A DNA stretch of 64,000 nucleotides, from positions 62,001-126,000 of the forward strand of contig NZ_JAHHZO010000001.1 in NCBI RefSeq assembly GCF_018760785.1, given 5' to 3'. Of the stretch, positions 45,654-57,141 are shown one piece after another. How positions within the stretch are numbered: position 1 is the stretch's first letter; each line of letters begins with the position of its first letter. The notes beneath the pieces are model-generated. The model searched no databases. It was not told the origin of the DNA and saw only the letters and a program-made list of their open reading frames with translations. The stretch is from Rhizobium sp. CSW-27. Its GTDB lineage: Bacteria; Pseudomonadota; Alphaproteobacteria; Rhizobiales; Rhizobiaceae. A program made the position numbers and the translations under genes.

Positions 45654-46190
45654 TCACGTTTCTGGCGTCGGCAGCGCGAGAGTGCCACGCGCGATCGCGT
45701 CTTCGGGCACTTGCTTCAGCGCTGCTTCGGCAGTCATCATCCATCGGGCAAGCCCGTGCATCGCAGGGGCGTCGCTTGCGGCGGGGTGAAAGTTACGGCG
45801 CAGGGCCTCTTCCAGCCCTGCCGCGTCGCCGGCATCCATGGCTGCCGCATAGGATTGCAGGCGCCCGTAGAACATGCCGGCCAGCTTCTTCATGCGCTTG
45901 GGCACACCCTGATCGCCGATGCCAAGCTCTCGGATCGAATGGTCGATATCCTGGAAGAAGGCGTCGACGATCTCCTGCGCCAACTCCTGACCGCTGATGG
46001 GCGAGGTAGCCGTGCGCCGGAAAAACAGGATCATCACCACCGACAGCATCTCGAAGCGGCCCATCACCGTATCGGGCACGCCGAGATCCGTATAAAAGAA
46101 AGGAATGCGGGCAGCCGAAGTCAAGGCCGCATACTGGCGCTCGACGATGGCGCGGTTGCCATTTTTCCTGCGGAACAGACCAAAGATCAT
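45654..46190 (-). CDS. Ubiquinol-cytochrome c chaperone (CBP3-like)
   Basis: 178 aa from ATG 46190 (MIFGLFRRKNGNR); an ATG four codons earlier is possible. Ubiq_cyt_C_chap domain: YAALTSAARIPFFYTDLGVPDTVMGRFEMLSVVMILFFRR, AQEIVDAFFQDIDHSIRELGIGDQGVPKRMKKLAGMFYGRL. Homologues help assemble cytochrome b of complex III. 9 bp before the DUF177 gene. Confidence 0.9.
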   Translation of the reverse strand: MIFGLFRRKNGNRAIVERQYAALTSAARIPFFYTDLGVPDTVMGRFEMLSVVMILFFRRTATSPISGQELAQEIVDAFFQDIDHSIRELGIGDQGVPKRMKKLAGMFYGRLQSYAAAMDAGDAAGLEEALRRNFHPAASDAPAMHGLARWMMTAEAALKQVPEDAIARGTLALPTPET

Positions 46191-46428
46191 CAAACCCTGC
46201 ACTCTTGCCCGTCAAACCGGGGACTGGCCACGCCAGCCGTGTTGCATGGAAGCGAAAGCTGGTTTACCGAAGCAGGCACGAATTGCAATGCCGTTCCGGC
46301 GTGGCAACCGCCGAGGGGCGGGAATTCGGGCAAAGCCTGCAGCGAAAGCGCGGGTGTTCGTGGAATAGCCACAATGCTGTCGCAGCACGGCGGTCTACGG
46401 AAGGCGGGATGGAACACATGAGGACAGC

Positions 46429-46938
46429 GTGTTGAGCAAGCGGGTGTTTGGGTCTCAAGTGAATATGGCCGGCAAGGCCGCGATTCTGGCGGTCAGCATG
46501 ACGCTGGGACTGGCCGGGTGCAGCACCGGCATCGGCGAAACCATCTATAACGGCTATGTGCTGGACAAGGACGCCCTCGACCTGACGCCGGTGGGCTCCA
46601 GCCGCGAACAGGTTCTGCTGTCCATGGGCACCCCCTCCACGACGGCAACCTTCGACGGCGAGGTGTTCTACTACATTTCCCAGAAGCGCGAGCGCCCGGT
46701 CGCCTTCATGAAGCCGCGCATCGTCGAACAGACGGTCGTTGCCTATTACTTCGACAAGAAGGGCGTCGTTGCCCGCCGCGCGGTCTATACGCTGCAGGAC
46801 GGCAAGGTGTTCGACACGATCACCCGCACGACCCCGACCGGCGGCCGCGACCTGACCTTCCTGCAGCAACTGCTGACGGGCGCCGGCTCCGGTGCCAATG
46901 CGGGCGCTGCCGCCTTCCGCAACCTGCTCGGCAACTGA
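46429..46938 (+). CDS. bamE: BamE/SmpA-family outer-membrane lipoprotein
   Basis: 169 aa. Lipobox LGLAGC, acylated Cys31 with the GTG start at 46429 (GAGGACAGC before it), or Cys19 if ATG 46465 is used. SmpA/OmlA domain with GYVLDKDALDLTPVGSSREQVLLSMGTPSTTATFDGEVFYYISQKRE. Member of the BAM complex for outer-membrane protein insertion. Divergent from the chaperone gene; terminator downstream. Confidence 0.9.
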   Translation: MLSKRVFGSQVNMAGKAAILAVSMTLGLAGCSTGIGETIYNGYVLDKDALDLTPVGSSREQVLLSMGTPSTTATFDGEVFYYISQKRERPVAFMKPRIVEQTVVAYYFDKKGVVARRAVYTLQDGKVFDTITRTTPTGGRDLTFLQQLLTGAGSGANAGAAAFRNLLGN

Positions 46939-46965
46939 GGCCGGGCAGACAAGCCGACATGCACG

Positions 46966-46999
46966 AAACCCGCGGATCGTCTCCGCGGGTTTCTTCGTT
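46966..46999 (+). terminator. Rho-independent terminator of bamE
   Basis: AAACCCGCGGA, 5 nt loop, TCCGCGGGTTT, then CTTCGTTT: an 11 bp stem with T-rich tail, 27 bp after the stop. Confidence 0.8.
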
Positions 47000-47055
47000 T
47001 CCGGATGGTGCTGCCGGGAATGTCCCGGCAGCCCTAACGTCCCGGCAGAGTCCCG

Positions 47056-49194
47056 TCAGGCAGCGAGAATGGCCAGCAGCAGCAGCGCCACGATATTGGT
47101 GATCTTGATCGCCGGATTGACGGCCGGGCCGGCGGTATCCTTGTAGGGATCGCCCACCGTATCGCCGGTGACGGAAGCCTTGTGCGCATCCGACCCCTTG
47201 AAGTGCTTCTGGCCGTCCTTGTCGACAAAGCCGTCCTCGAAGCTCTTCTTGGCATTGTCCCAGGCGCCGCCGCCGGAGGTCATGGAGATGGCGACGAACA
47301 GGCCGTTGATGATGACGCCGAGCAGCGAGGCGCCGAGCGCCGCAAAGGCCGAGGCCTTCGAGCCGGAAATCGCCAGCACGCCGAAATAGACGACGATCGG
47401 TGCCAGCACCGGCAGCAGCGATGGCAGGATCATTTCGCGAATCGCGGCACGGGTCAGCATGTCGACGGCGCGGCCGTAATCCGGCCGGTCCGTGCCCTGC
47501 ATGATGCCCGGCTTTTCGCGGAACTGCCGGCGCACCTCTTCCACCACCGCGCCGCCTGCCTTGCCGACGGCCGTCATCGCCATGCCGCCGAACAGGTAGG
47601 GGATCAGGCCGCCGAAGATCAGGCCCGCAACGACGTAGGGATTGGAAAGGCTGAAGGAGATTTCGCCGACATCGGCGAAATAGGGATATTGCTGGCCGTT
47701 CGCGGCGAAGTAGCTGAGGTCATTGGCATAGGCCGCAAACAGAACCAGCGCGCCAAGCCCGGCCGAGCCGATGGCATAGCCCTTGGTGACGGCCTTCGTC
47801 GTGTTGCCAACCGCATCAAGAGCGTCGGTGGACTTGCGCACCTCAGGCGGCAGGCCCGCCATTTCGGCAATGCCGCCGGCATTGTCGGTAACCGGGCCGA
47901 AGGCATCGAGCGCCACGATCATGCCGGCAAGGCCCAGCATGGCGGTGACGGCGATGCCGGTGCCGAACAGGCCGCCCAGCTGATAGGTGGTGATGATGCC
48001 GCCGACGATGACGATGGCGGGCAGTGCGGTCGATTCCAGCGAGACGGCGAGCCCCTGGATGACATTGGTGCCGTGCCCGGTGACGGAGGCCTGGGCGATG
48101 GAATTGACCGGGCGCTTGTTGGTGCCGGTATAATATTCGGTGATCACCACGATCAGCGCTGTGACCACGAGGCCGAGGATGCCGCAGAAGAACAGGTTGC
48201 TGCCGGTGATCTCCTTGCCGGCCACCGTGCCGATGGCACCCCAGCCGATGGTGAGGCTGGTGGCGATGCCGAGGCCGACGATGGAGAGCAGGCCGGTGGC
48301 GATCAGCCCCTTGTAGAGCGCGCCCATGATCGAGCCATTGGCGCCGAGCTTGACGAAGAAGGTACCGGCAATCGAGGTGAGGATGCAGACCGCGCAGATG
48401 GCCAGCGGATAGAGCATGATGTCGGCCAGCATCGGAACGCCGGCAAAGAAGATCGCCGCCAGCACCATGGTCGCCACCACCGAGACGGCATAGGTCTCGA
48501 ACAGGTCGGCCGCCATGCCGGCGCAATCGCCGACATTGTCGCCCACGTTATCGGCAATCGTTGCCGGATTGCGCGGGTCGTCTTCGGGAATGCCGGCTTC
48601 CACCTTCCCGACGAGATCGCCGCCGACATCGGCGCCCTTGGTGAAGATGCCGCCGCCGAGGCGGGCGAAGATCGAGATCAGCGAGGCGCCGAAGCCGAGC
48701 GCCACCAGCGCATCGATGACGTGCCGGCTGCCGGGCCCGTTGCCGAGGATATCGACCAGCACCCAGTAGTAGATCGACACGCCGAGCAGGGCGAGCCCGG
48801 CCACCAGCAGACCGGTGATCGCCCCGGACTTGAAGGCGATGTCGAGGCCGGCGGACAGGCTGTGCGAGGAGGCCTGGGCGGTGCGCACATTGGCGCGCAC
48901 CGAGACATGCATGCCGATGAAGCCGGCCGCCCCCGAAAGGACGGCGCCGATGACGAAGCCGATGGCGGCAAGGCCGGACAAGAGCAGCCAGGTGCCGACG
49001 GTCACCACCGCGCCGACAATGGCGATCGTCATGTACTGGCGCGTCAGATAGGCCTGCGCGCCCTCCCGGATATAGCCGGCGATTTCCTGCATGCGCGGAT
49101 TGCCCTGGTCCGCAGCCAGGACCGACCGTGTGGCCCAAGCGGCGTAGACCACCGACAAGAGCCCGCAGACGATCACACCCAGTATCACTGTCAT
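47056..49194 (-). CDS. hppA: H+-translocating membrane pyrophosphatase, K+-independent type
   Basis: 712 aa, about 16 membrane helices. Couples PPi hydrolysis to proton export. Substrate motifs [54 protein letters not shown] and the C-terminal [17 protein letters not shown]. The determinant GNTTKA (Lys where K+-dependent enzymes have Ala) indicates the K+-independent class. Start at 49194 ([12 protein letters not shown]); 24 codons upstream in frame lack support. Long poly-Ala open frames on the other strand are shadows. Confidence 0.96.
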   Translation of the reverse strand: MTVILGVIVCGLLSVVYAAWATRSVLAADQGNPRMQEIAGYIREGAQAYLTRQYMTIAIVGAVVTVGTWLLLSGLAAIGFVIGAVLSGAAGFIGMHVSVRANVRTAQASSHSLSAGLDIAFKSGAITGLLVAGLALLGVSIYYWVLVDILGNGPGSRHVIDALVALGFGASLISIFARLGGGIFTKGADVGGDLVGKVEAGIPEDDPRNPATIADNVGDNVGDCAGMAADLFETYAVSVVATMVLAAIFFAGVPMLADIMLYPLAICAVCILTSIAGTFFVKLGANGSIMGALYKGLIATGLLSIVGLGIATSLTIGWGAIGTVAGKEITGSNLFFCGILGLVVTALIVVITEYYTGTNKRPVNSIAQASVTGHGTNVIQGLAVSLESTALPAIVIVGGIITTYQLGGLFGTGIAVTAMLGLAGMIVALDAFGPVTDNAGGIAEMAGLPPEVRKSTDALDAVGNTTKAVTKGYAIGSAGLGALVLFAAYANDLSYFAANGQQYPYFADVGEISFSLSNPYVVAGLIFGGLIPYLFGGMAMTAVGKAGGAVVEEVRRQFREKPGIMQGTDRPDYGRAVDMLTRAAIREMILPSLLPVLAPIVVYFGVLAISGSKASAFAALGASLLGVIINGLFVAISMTSGGGAWDNAKKSFEDGFVDKDGQKHFKGSDAHKASVTGDTVGDPYKDTAGPAVNPAIKITNIVALLLLAILAA

Positions 49195-49385
49195 ACGATT
49201 GTTCCTCTCCCAAAAGTCCGGCCGCAGACATCGCGCCGGCGCGGAACGGCAAAACTCCCCTCCCAAGGAACTTTTGTTGCCGCTCGCCCGCGAGATTGCG
49301 GTTGCGATGAAATGGCGTCAAGGGCCTGCCCGGCAAGGGGTGGCCCGAGCCTACTTCAGGTGGGGGATAAGGTCCCTGCCAAACA

Positions 49386-50612
49386 TCAAGCCGCCGCTGC
49401 CGGCTTGCGCCGCAGGATGAGCAGACCGATCAGACCGAGGCAGAGAATCGCAACCGGCCAGATGAACAGGTTCATGAAGGACCAGCCATAGGCCGTGAAG
49501 ACCTTGCCGGAGGAGAAGGACGACAGCGCCACCGTGCCGAACAGGATGATGTCGTGGAAGCCCTGCACCTTGTCGGCCTCGTGCGGGCGATAGGTGGAGG
49601 CGACGATGGCGGTCGCGCCGATGAAGCCGAAGTTCCAGCCGATGCCGAGCAGCACCAGCGCCACCCAGAAGTTCCAGAGTTCGATGCCCATATGGGCAAC
49701 AACGGCACAGCCCATCAGCGTGACGAGGCCCATGGCCACCACCTTTTCCGCGCCGAAGCGGGCGATGATCATGCCGGTGAAGAAGCTCGGCCCGAACATG
49801 GCAAGCACATGCCACTGGATGCCGAGGGTTGCGAGTTCCGTCGGGAAACCGCAGCCGACGACCATGGCAAGCGGCGCGCCCGTCATCACGAAGGACATCA
49901 GCGCATAGGTGCCAATGCCGCAGATCATGCCGGTGGCGAAACGCTGCGTGGTGATGATCTCCCGCAGCGGCCTGGCCGGCTGGCCGGTCGCCGAGGCGGC
50001 CGCCGGCTGTGGCAGTCTGAGGAAAACCAGGATGCCGATCGCGGCAAGGCAGAGCGGCACCAGCGCGAGGAAGGTTCCGGCGAAGGTGACCGGCTCGAAC
50101 ACATCCTTCGCCCAGATGGCGAGCTGCGGGCCGATGACCGCAGAAACGATGCCGGCGCCGAGAATCCAGGAGATCGCCTTGGGCTTGTAATGCGAGGGCG
50201 AGGCATCGGCGGCGGCAAAGCGGATCTTCTGGGTGAAACCGCCGCTGATGCCGATCAGCATCAGCGACAGCGCGAACAGCCAGAAATCGCCGCGAAACAG
50301 CGCGATGGTGGCAAGCGAACCGCCTGTGGCACCGATCAGCGCTCCGGTGATAAAGGCCGCCTGCCGGCCAAGGAAGCGGGAGACAACGGCAATGCCCATG
50401 GCGCCGAGCGCGGTGCCGACATTGAAGCCGGTGACCGGGGCGGTGGCCAGCGACTTGTCGGCGGCCAGCAACTGGTAGCCCGCCAGAGAGCCGACCGAAA
50501 TGGCCATGGGGGCGGCCGAACCGAGGATCGCCTGGGCGGCGGCCAGGAAGGCGACATTGCGTTTGGCGGCCTTCAGCTGCCGTTCAAGTCCGTTGCCGCC
50601 CGTGCTGTCCAT
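49386..50612 (-). CDS. Major facilitator superfamily transporter
   Basis: 408 aa with twelve predicted helices. MFS-type loop between helices 2 and 3 (VSRFLGRQAAFITGALIG) and a second half starting near residue 205 (PLREIITTQRFATGMICGIGTYAL). Substrate unknown. It starts 10 bp after nusB on the same strand, a position it holds in other rhizobia, so it is probably co-transcribed with ribH-nusB. Start at 50612 (MDSTGGNGLERQ). Confidence 0.88.
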   Translation of the reverse strand: MDSTGGNGLERQLKAAKRNVAFLAAAQAILGSAAPMAISVGSLAGYQLLAADKSLATAPVTGFNVGTALGAMGIAVVSRFLGRQAAFITGALIGATGGSLATIALFRGDFWLFALSLMLIGISGGFTQKIRFAAADASPSHYKPKAISWILGAGIVSAVIGPQLAIWAKDVFEPVTFAGTFLALVPLCLAAIGILVFLRLPQPAAASATGQPARPLREIITTQRFATGMICGIGTYALMSFVMTGAPLAMVVGCGFPTELATLGIQWHVLAMFGPSFFTGMIIARFGAEKVVAMGLVTLMGCAVVAHMGIELWNFWVALVLLGIGWNFGFIGATAIVASTYRPHEADKVQGFHDIILFGTVALSSFSSGKVFTAYGWSFMNLFIWPVAILCLGLIGLLILRRKPAAAA

Positions 50613-50622
50613 TGCAAACCGC

Positions 50623-51102
50623 CTATTTCTTCGCGTCGCCGCGCACCTGCTTGGCAATGCGGTCGAGAACCGCGTTGACGATCTTCGGCTCCTCGCCCTC
50701 GAAGAAGGCCTGGGCAATCTCGACATACTCCGTGACGATCACCGGCACGGGCACGTCCTTGCGTTCCAGGATTTCGAAGGTGCCGGCGCGCAGGATGGCG
50801 CGCAGCGTCGAATCGAGGCGGGACAGCGGCCAACCTTCCTGCAGGGTGGCGCGCACAAGCGGATCGATCTTCGTCTGGTCGCGCACGACGCCGGAGACGA
50901 TCGAGCGGAACCAGGACGGATCGGCCTTCAGATAGGTATCGCCGTCAAGCTCCTGGCCGAGGCGATGTTCCTCGTATTCGGCCACCACTTCCAGCACGCC
51001 GGTGCCGCCGATATCCATCTGGTAGAGCGCCTGCACGGCGGCGAGACGGGCGGCACCCCGCTGGTTGGCCGGTTTCACCGGCTGCTGCAGATCCTTGGAC
51101 AT
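50623..51102 (-). CDS. nusB: Transcription antitermination factor NusB
   Basis: 159 aa all-helical RNA-binding protein that works with S10 in rRNA antitermination. [53 protein letters not shown] and [32 protein letters not shown]. 3 bp after ribH, the common ribH-nusB pairing. Confidence 0.96.
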   Translation of the reverse strand: MSKDLQQPVKPANQRGAARLAAVQALYQMDIGGTGVLEVVAEYEEHRLGQELDGDTYLKADPSWFRSIVSGVVRDQTKIDPLVRATLQEGWPLSRLDSTLRAILRAGTFEILERKDVPVPVIVTEYVEIAQAFFEGEEPKIVNAVLDRIAKQVRGDAKK

Positions 51103-51105
51103 GGC

Positions 51106-51561
51106 TCAGGCACCCAGCTTTTCACGCAGCTCGATCATGGTGAGAGCCGCACGGGCTGCAAAACCGCCCTTGTCCTTGTCGCTCTTCTTCGCACGCGCCC
51201 AGGCCTGCTCGTCGTTCTCGACGGTCATGATGCCGTTGCCGATGGCCAGCGATTCCGACACGGCGAGATCCATCAGCGCGCGCGAGGATTCGTTGGCGAC
51301 GATATCGAAATGGTAGGTTTCGCCACGGATGACCATGCCGAGGGCAACGAAACCGTCGTAATTGACACCGCCCTGTTCGGCCGCGTCGAGCGCCATGGCG
51401 ATCGCCGGCGGGATTTCAAGCGCGCCCGGCACGGTGATCACGTCATAGGTGGCGCCTGCCTCTTCCAGCGCCGAGGTTGCGCCCTGCAGCAGCGCGTCGG
51501 CCATATCGTCGTAAAAACGGGCCTCGACGATGAGGAGATGAGGCTTCAGAGAATCGGTCAT
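51106..51561 (-). CDS. ribH: 6,7-dimethyl-8-ribityllumazine synthase
   Basis: 151 aa; penultimate step of riboflavin synthesis. [60 protein letters not shown] (His of the active site) and [20 protein letters not shown]. Icosahedral or pentameric assembly. Start at 51561 (MTDSLKPH). Separated from ribE/ribD by two plus-strand genes. Confidence 0.96.
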   Translation of the reverse strand: MTDSLKPHLLIVEARFYDDMADALLQGATSALEEAGATYDVITVPGALEIPPAIAMALDAAEQGGVNYDGFVALGMVIRGETYHFDIVANESSRALMDLAVSESLAIGNGIMTVENDEQAWARAKKSDKDKGGFAARAALTMIELREKLGA

Positions 51562-51726
51562 GGGTCGTCCTGGTCGCAATTCTGCGATTTGAGATGTTGG
51601 GAATTGGGGCGGTCAAACCACGGCGCGCGCGGAATGGCAAGCGATTTTCGCAAAGCTTCGGCTGGGCAAGCCCGCCGGAAGAGGTCAGATTGCCCGCTCG
51701 ATTGCTGAAAGGGAGTCTCTCCACAC

Positions 51727-52281
51727 ATGACGAGCATGCCTGTTCTTGAAACGCAGCGCCTCATTCTGAGGCCGCATGTCACTGCCGATTACGACGATTT
51801 CCATGCACTCTGGGCCAATGAAGAGGTCGTGCGCTACATCGGCGGCAAGCCCTCGACCGCCGAGGCCAGCTGGATCCGCCTCCTGAACCGCGTCGGCATG
51901 TGGCACCACATGGGCTTCGGCTTCCTCGCCATCGAGGAGCGTGACAGCGGACGTTTCGTCGGCGAGGCGGGCTTTCACGAGGTGCGCCGGGAGATGACCC
52001 CTTCCCTCATCGGCACGCTGGAAACCGGCTGGGTTCTTCTGCCGGAATTTCAGGGCCAAGGCTATGCCCGCGAAGCCATGACCGCGATGATGGCCTGGGC
52101 GGACGAACGGTTTGCCGACCGGATGATGACGGCGCTCATCGCTCCGGAGAACACCCCGTCGCTCACGCTGGCGGACCGGCTTGGCTTTCGTGAATTCGCC
52201 CGCACCGACTATCATGGGGCGGTGGTCGTCCTGCGCCGGGAAGCCGCCTCCGGCGGGGCGGCGAACATGGCCAAGATTTAA
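51727..52281 (+). CDS. GNAT-family N-acetyltransferase (RimJ/RimL type)
   Basis: 184 aa. ETQRLILRPHVTADYDDFHALWAN at the N-terminus and LPEFQGQGYAREAMTAMMAWADER for acetyl-CoA binding (Q/RxxGxG/A). Resembles the RimJ/RimL group. Target unknown. Lies on the plus strand between ribE and ribH, head to head with ribH. Confidence 0.87.
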   Translation: MTSMPVLETQRLILRPHVTADYDDFHALWANEEVVRYIGGKPSTAEASWIRLLNRVGMWHHMGFGFLAIEERDSGRFVGEAGFHEVRREMTPSLIGTLETGWVLLPEFQGQGYAREAMTAMMAWADERFADRMMTALIAPENTPSLTLADRLGFREFARTDYHGAVVVLRREAASGGAANMAKI

Positions 52282-52387
52282 TCCGCATGACGCGCTGGTG
52301 AATTGGCTTTGAGGCTCATCGGCGCGACCATCCTCCCGGTCGGCAGCGGCGTGGCCGTATCCCGACCTCATGAGGAGGAATATTGCA

Positions 52388-52726
52388 ATGAAACGCCTGA
52401 TTACAGTGTGCATGACCGGCCTTCTGACCGCAGCCGCCCTTGCCGGCACCAGCCAGGCAGCGATGTCGGCGGCGGACCGAGCGCTGGCGGCGGATCACAA
52501 TCCGCGCTTCCTGCTGATGCGGACCGACGAGATCGAGGACCACGTTACCCTGCAGGACTATCTCAACGGCCTGTCGCCGCAGAGCCCGGAGGTGAAAGCC
52601 CTGCAGGTGGCGATCCGCGAGAACCCGGTGCTGACGAAGGAGCTGCGGGCACAGGATGTCGAGATCGGCAACCTCATCTATGCGGATGAAGCCGCCGACG
52701 GCAGCTTCGTTCTCTACATGCGCTGA
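52388..52726 (+). CDS. Small secreted protein, unknown
   Basis: 112 aa with a clear Sec signal (MKRLITVCMTGLLTAAALAG, cleavage near TSQA, about 24). The mature part, LMRTDEIEDHVTLQDYLNGLSPQSPEVKALQVAIRENP, is helical and acidic, without cysteines. Strong AGGAGGAA ribosome binding site 10 nt before ATG 52388. No family recognised. Confidence 0.72.
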   Translation: MKRLITVCMTGLLTAAALAGTSQAAMSAADRALAADHNPRFLLMRTDEIEDHVTLQDYLNGLSPQSPEVKALQVAIRENPVLTKELRAQDVEIGNLIYADEAADGSFVLYMR

Positions 52727-52786
52727 TCCGTTGCCGGACCGATCCCGAATTGGCAGTGCGTCCGGCAGCCGGCCGGGCGCTACCGG

Positions 52787-53410
52787 TCAACCAGCCCTGG
52801 CGGCAGCCGGAAACTCCGCCAGGCGCGCCGCATAGCGGGCCATGGTATCCACTTCGAAATTGACGAAATCGCCCGCCTTGCGCTCGCCCCAGGTGGTGAC
52901 TTCCAGCGTGTGGCGGATGAGCAGGATGTCGAAATCCGTGCCGTCTACTGCATTGACGGTAAGCGAGGTGCCATCCAGCGCCACCGACCCCTTCGGCGCG
53001 ACGAAGCGCGCGAATTCCGCAGGTGCGCGGAGGCGGATGCGCACCGCCTCGCCTTCCGGCGTCACCGACAGGATTTCCGCCTTGCCATCGACATGGCCGG
53101 ATACGATGTGACCGCCGAGTTCGTCGCCGATCTTCAGCGCCCGTTCGAGATTGACACGGGTGCCGACGCTCCAGGAGGCGATCGTCGTCAGCCGCAGCGC
53201 CTCTTCCCAGGCTTCCACCTCGTACCAGCGCATGTTGCTGTCGGCTTCCGACAGCTTCGTTACCGTGAGGCAGACGCCGGCATGTGAAATCGAGGCGCCG
53301 ATATCGATCGTGGCCGGGTCGTAATTCGTGGCAATGCGCAGCCGGATGCCTTCATCGAGCGGCACCCGTTCCGACACGGTGCCGACATCCGTCACGATAC
53401 CCGTAAACAT
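52787..53410 (-). CDS. ribE: Riboflavin synthase, alpha subunit
   Basis: 207 aa with the two internally repeated lumazine-binding halves: MFTGIVTDVGTV...ISHAGVCLTV, and LGGHIVSGHVDGKAEIL...GSVALDGTSLTVNAVDG. Last step: dismutation of two lumazines into riboflavin. Overlaps the end of ribD by 19 bp. Confidence 0.96.
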   Translation of the reverse strand: MFTGIVTDVGTVSERVPLDEGIRLRIATNYDPATIDIGASISHAGVCLTVTKLSEADSNMRWYEVEAWEEALRLTTIASWSVGTRVNLERALKIGDELGGHIVSGHVDGKAEILSVTPEGEAVRIRLRAPAEFARFVAPKGSVALDGTSLTVNAVDGTDFDILLIRHTLEVTTWGERKAGDFVNFEVDTMARYAARLAEFPAAARAG

Positions 53411-54537
53411 TCGAATTCCCTTTCGTAATCGCAGCAGCTGTCCGCCCCGAAGCGCATGCGCCGGACGGGTTTGTAATCCTTCGGGATATCGTGCGCCGTG
53501 AGCGGCGATTCAATGCCGCCCTCGCCGATCATCGTTTCACCCTCGAAGAGCAGGATACGATCGACCAGACCGGCATCCAGGAAGGCGCGGGCGACGGAAG
53601 CGCCGCCCTCGACCAGAAGCGAGGAGAGACCGCGAGTGGCAAGCTGCGTCAGGAGATCCGGCAGGTCGGCGGCGTCGAGGATCTCGACACCGGTTGCGGT
53701 GAGGGCCTGGCGACGGAGGGCGAGATCTTCATCCGATATGGAAACGCCGGGAGCAAACACCTCGCTTGCATGCGCAGCAGAGAGTGGAGCAACCACCACG
53801 ACCGGCACATCCCCCGCCGTCCGCACCAGTTTCGAGCTCAGCGGCAGGCGCAGATGGCGGTCGAGGACGATGCGGACCGGCGAGCGGTCTTCGAGACCCG
53901 GCAGCCTGACCGTCAGCTCCGGATCATCGGCGATCGCCGTGCCGATGCCGACAAGGATTGCGTCCATTTCGGCGCGCAGTGCATGCACCTGCGCGCGCGA
54001 GACCGGGCCGGTGATCGCCACCTGACCGGCATCGACGCGGCCGATCATGCCATCGGCCGAAACGGCAAGCTTCAGCGTGACATGCGGGCGGCCCTTCATC
54101 TGGCGCATGAGATAGGCTTCGAGCGCCTGGCGCCCCTCCTCCTCCAGCACGCCGCTGACCACCTCGATGCCGGCATCGCGCAGAATCGTCAGGCCGCGGC
54201 CGGAAACGCGCGGATCCGGATCGGTGAGGCAGACGACGACGCGGGCAATGCCGGCCGCGACCAGCGCATTGGCGCAGGGCGGCGTCCTGCCGTAATGCGA
54301 GCAGGGTTCAAGCGTGACATAGGCGGTTGCGCCACGGGCGCGCTGGCCGGCAAGTTCCAGCGCCTGTGTCTCGGCATGCGGACGCCCGCCACGCGCCGTC
54401 ACGGCGGAACCGAGGATCACGCCGTCCCGGACGATGAGGCAACCGACGGAAGGATTGGTGGCTGTGAGCCCGGTGTGACGGCGCGACAGCCGGATGGCGG
54501 CCGCCATGAAGCGCCGGTCCTCGGGCGTCACGGCCAT
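53392..54537 (-). CDS. ribD: Bifunctional riboflavin deaminase/reductase RibD
   Basis: 381 aa from ATG 54537. N-terminal deaminase domain with zinc motif HAETQAL (HAE) and PCSHYGRTPPC; C-terminal NADPH reductase domain from about 150 (RPHVTLKLAVSADGMIG ... SSLLVEGGASVARAFLDAGLVDRI). Catalyses steps two and three of riboflavin synthesis. 4 bp after nrdR. Confidence 0.96.
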   Translation of the reverse strand: MAVTPEDRRFMAAAIRLSRRHTGLTATNPSVGCLIVRDGVILGSAVTARGGRPHAETQALELAGQRARGATAYVTLEPCSHYGRTPPCANALVAAGIARVVVCLTDPDPRVSGRGLTILRDAGIEVVSGVLEEEGRQALEAYLMRQMKGRPHVTLKLAVSADGMIGRVDAGQVAITGPVSRAQVHALRAEMDAILVGIGTAIADDPELTVRLPGLEDRSPVRIVLDRHLRLPLSSKLVRTAGDVPVVVVAPLSAAHASEVFAPGVSISDEDLALRRQALTATGVEILDAADLPDLLTQLATRGLSSLLVEGGASVARAFLDAGLVDRILLFEGETMIGEGGIESPLTAHDIPKDYKPVRRMRFGADSCCDYEREFECLRVS

Positions 54538-54541
54538 GGGC

Positions 54542-55021
54542 TCAGGACTCCGCCGTCGAATCGCGACCGATCTTCGCGTTGATTTCGGCAATCACCTTCT
54601 CGAAATCCTCGGCATGCGAGAAATCGCGGTAGACCGAGGCATAACGGACAAAGGCCACGTCATCGAGGCTCTTCAGCGCTTCCAGCACCTGCAGGCCGAT
54701 CTGTTCGGAGGAGATCTCGCTCTCGCCGGAGCTTTCGAGCCGTCGCACGATGCCGGATACCGCCCGCTCGATGCGATCGGCATCGACCGGGCGCTTGCGC
54801 AGCGCAATCTGGAACGACCGCACCAGTTTGTTGCGGTCGAAGGGCACCTTGCGGCCGGTCTTCTTGGTCACCGTCAGCTCGCGCAGCTGCACGCGCTCGA
54901 AGGTGGTGAAGCGCCCGCCGCAATCCGGGCAGATGCGCCGCCGGCGGATGGAGGTGAAATCCTCCGCCGGACGCGAATCCTTGACCTGGGTGTCTTCGGA
55001 ACCGCAATAGGGGCAGCGCAT
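54542..55021 (-). CDS. nrdR: Transcriptional repressor NrdR
   Basis: 159 aa. Zinc ribbon [18 protein letters not shown] with the second CPDCGGRF pair, then an ATP-cone domain ([29 protein letters not shown]). Senses dATP/ATP and represses ribonucleotide reductase genes through NrdR boxes. 15 bp after glyA. Confidence 0.96.
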   Translation of the reverse strand: MRCPYCGSEDTQVKDSRPAEDFTSIRRRRICPDCGGRFTTFERVQLRELTVTKKTGRKVPFDRNKLVRSFQIALRKRPVDADRIERAVSGIVRRLESSGESEISSEQIGLQVLEALKSLDDVAFVRYASVYRDFSHAEDFEKVIAEINAKIGRDSTAES

Positions 55022-55036
55022 CAGCCGGAATGCCTC

Positions 55037-56326
<1,290 letters not shown>

Positions 56327-56496
56327 GTCAGGGCTCCTGCAAGAAACTGATGCGATGGCGTCATATCCCCCCGCCCCGGCAAGGGCAATACGTGCAGCGA
56401 CATTTGCCGGGGAGGCAGCGACCAAATTGATACGCGGAGCGCTTTCCAGTGGATCTGCGCTGCGGCAGAGGGTCGCGCGCAAGCGGCAAGATGCCG

Positions 56497-57057
56497 TCAG
56501 GCGCGCAGGTAGCCGCAGGCCATCAGCGCCAGGCTGAGGGCGGCCACATGCATCGACTGGCGGATCTCGCCCGTGCGCAGGGCAGCGATGACATCCGCGA
56601 CCGGCATCAGGTGTACGCTCATCCCCTCCTCGCCCGCCTCCAGCTCGGGCACCCGTTCGAAGGTGACGCCACGCGCCAGGAAGGTGTGGACACGGTTGGT
56701 GTTGGTGGCCGGATTGGCATAGAGCGAACAGACCGCCGTGGGCAGTTCTGCCACGCGGTACCCGGTTTCCTCCAGAAGTTCGCGCGCAGCGGCCTGTGCC
56801 AGCGACGGATCCTCGGCATCGGCGACGCCACCCGGCAGTTCGGTGACCCACGTGGCGACGGCATGGCGATACTGGCGCACCAGCACCACCTCCTCGGACG
56901 CGGTGATCGCCACGATGTTCACCCAGTCGGCATAGCTGAGGACGTAGTAGGGGCTGATCTCGCGGCCGGAGGGCGTTTCACAGGCATCTGCCCGCAGGTC
57001 GATCCAGCGGTCCTTCAGCAGGCACTCGGAACGGAGCACTTTCCAGTTCTTTTCCAT
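56497..57057 (-). CDS. NUDIX hydrolase
   Basis: 186 aa. Nudix box [24 protein letters not shown], i.e. G-x5-E-x7-RE-x2-EE-x-G, preceded by [21 protein letters not shown], the ADP-ribose/nucleoside diphosphate sugar pyrophosphatase pattern. Start ATG 57057 follows AGGGGAAAG. Substrate not determined. Confidence 0.92.
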   Translation of the reverse strand: MEKNWKVLRSECLLKDRWIDLRADACETPSGREISPYYVLSYADWVNIVAITASEEVVLVRQYRHAVATWVTELPGGVADAEDPSLAQAAARELLEETGYRVAELPTAVCSLYANPATNTNRVHTFLARGVTFERVPELEAGEEGMSVHLMPVADVIAALRTGEIRQSMHVAALSLALMACGYLRA

Positions 57058-57087
57058 GGACTTTCCCCTGCCTTGCCCGCCGCTCAT

Positions 57088-57117
57088 GAAAATGGCCGCC
57101 CGTCCGGGGCGGCCATT
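57088..57117 (-). terminator. Rho-independent terminator of the L,D-transpeptidase gene
   Basis: On the minus strand ATGGCCGCCC, 5 nt loop, GGGCGGCCAT, then TTTTC, 25 bp after the stop. Confidence 0.75.
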
Positions 57118-57141
57118 GCAAATGCGAGATCCTTTACCGCG

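Noticed and set aside
47182..49491. 769-codon plus-strand open frame opposite hppA
   Set aside because: Shadow of the pyrophosphatase; low-complexity composition.
51562..54600. Second FMN riboswitch before ribH or ribD
   Set aside because: No RFN signature blocks seen in the short gaps between these genes.
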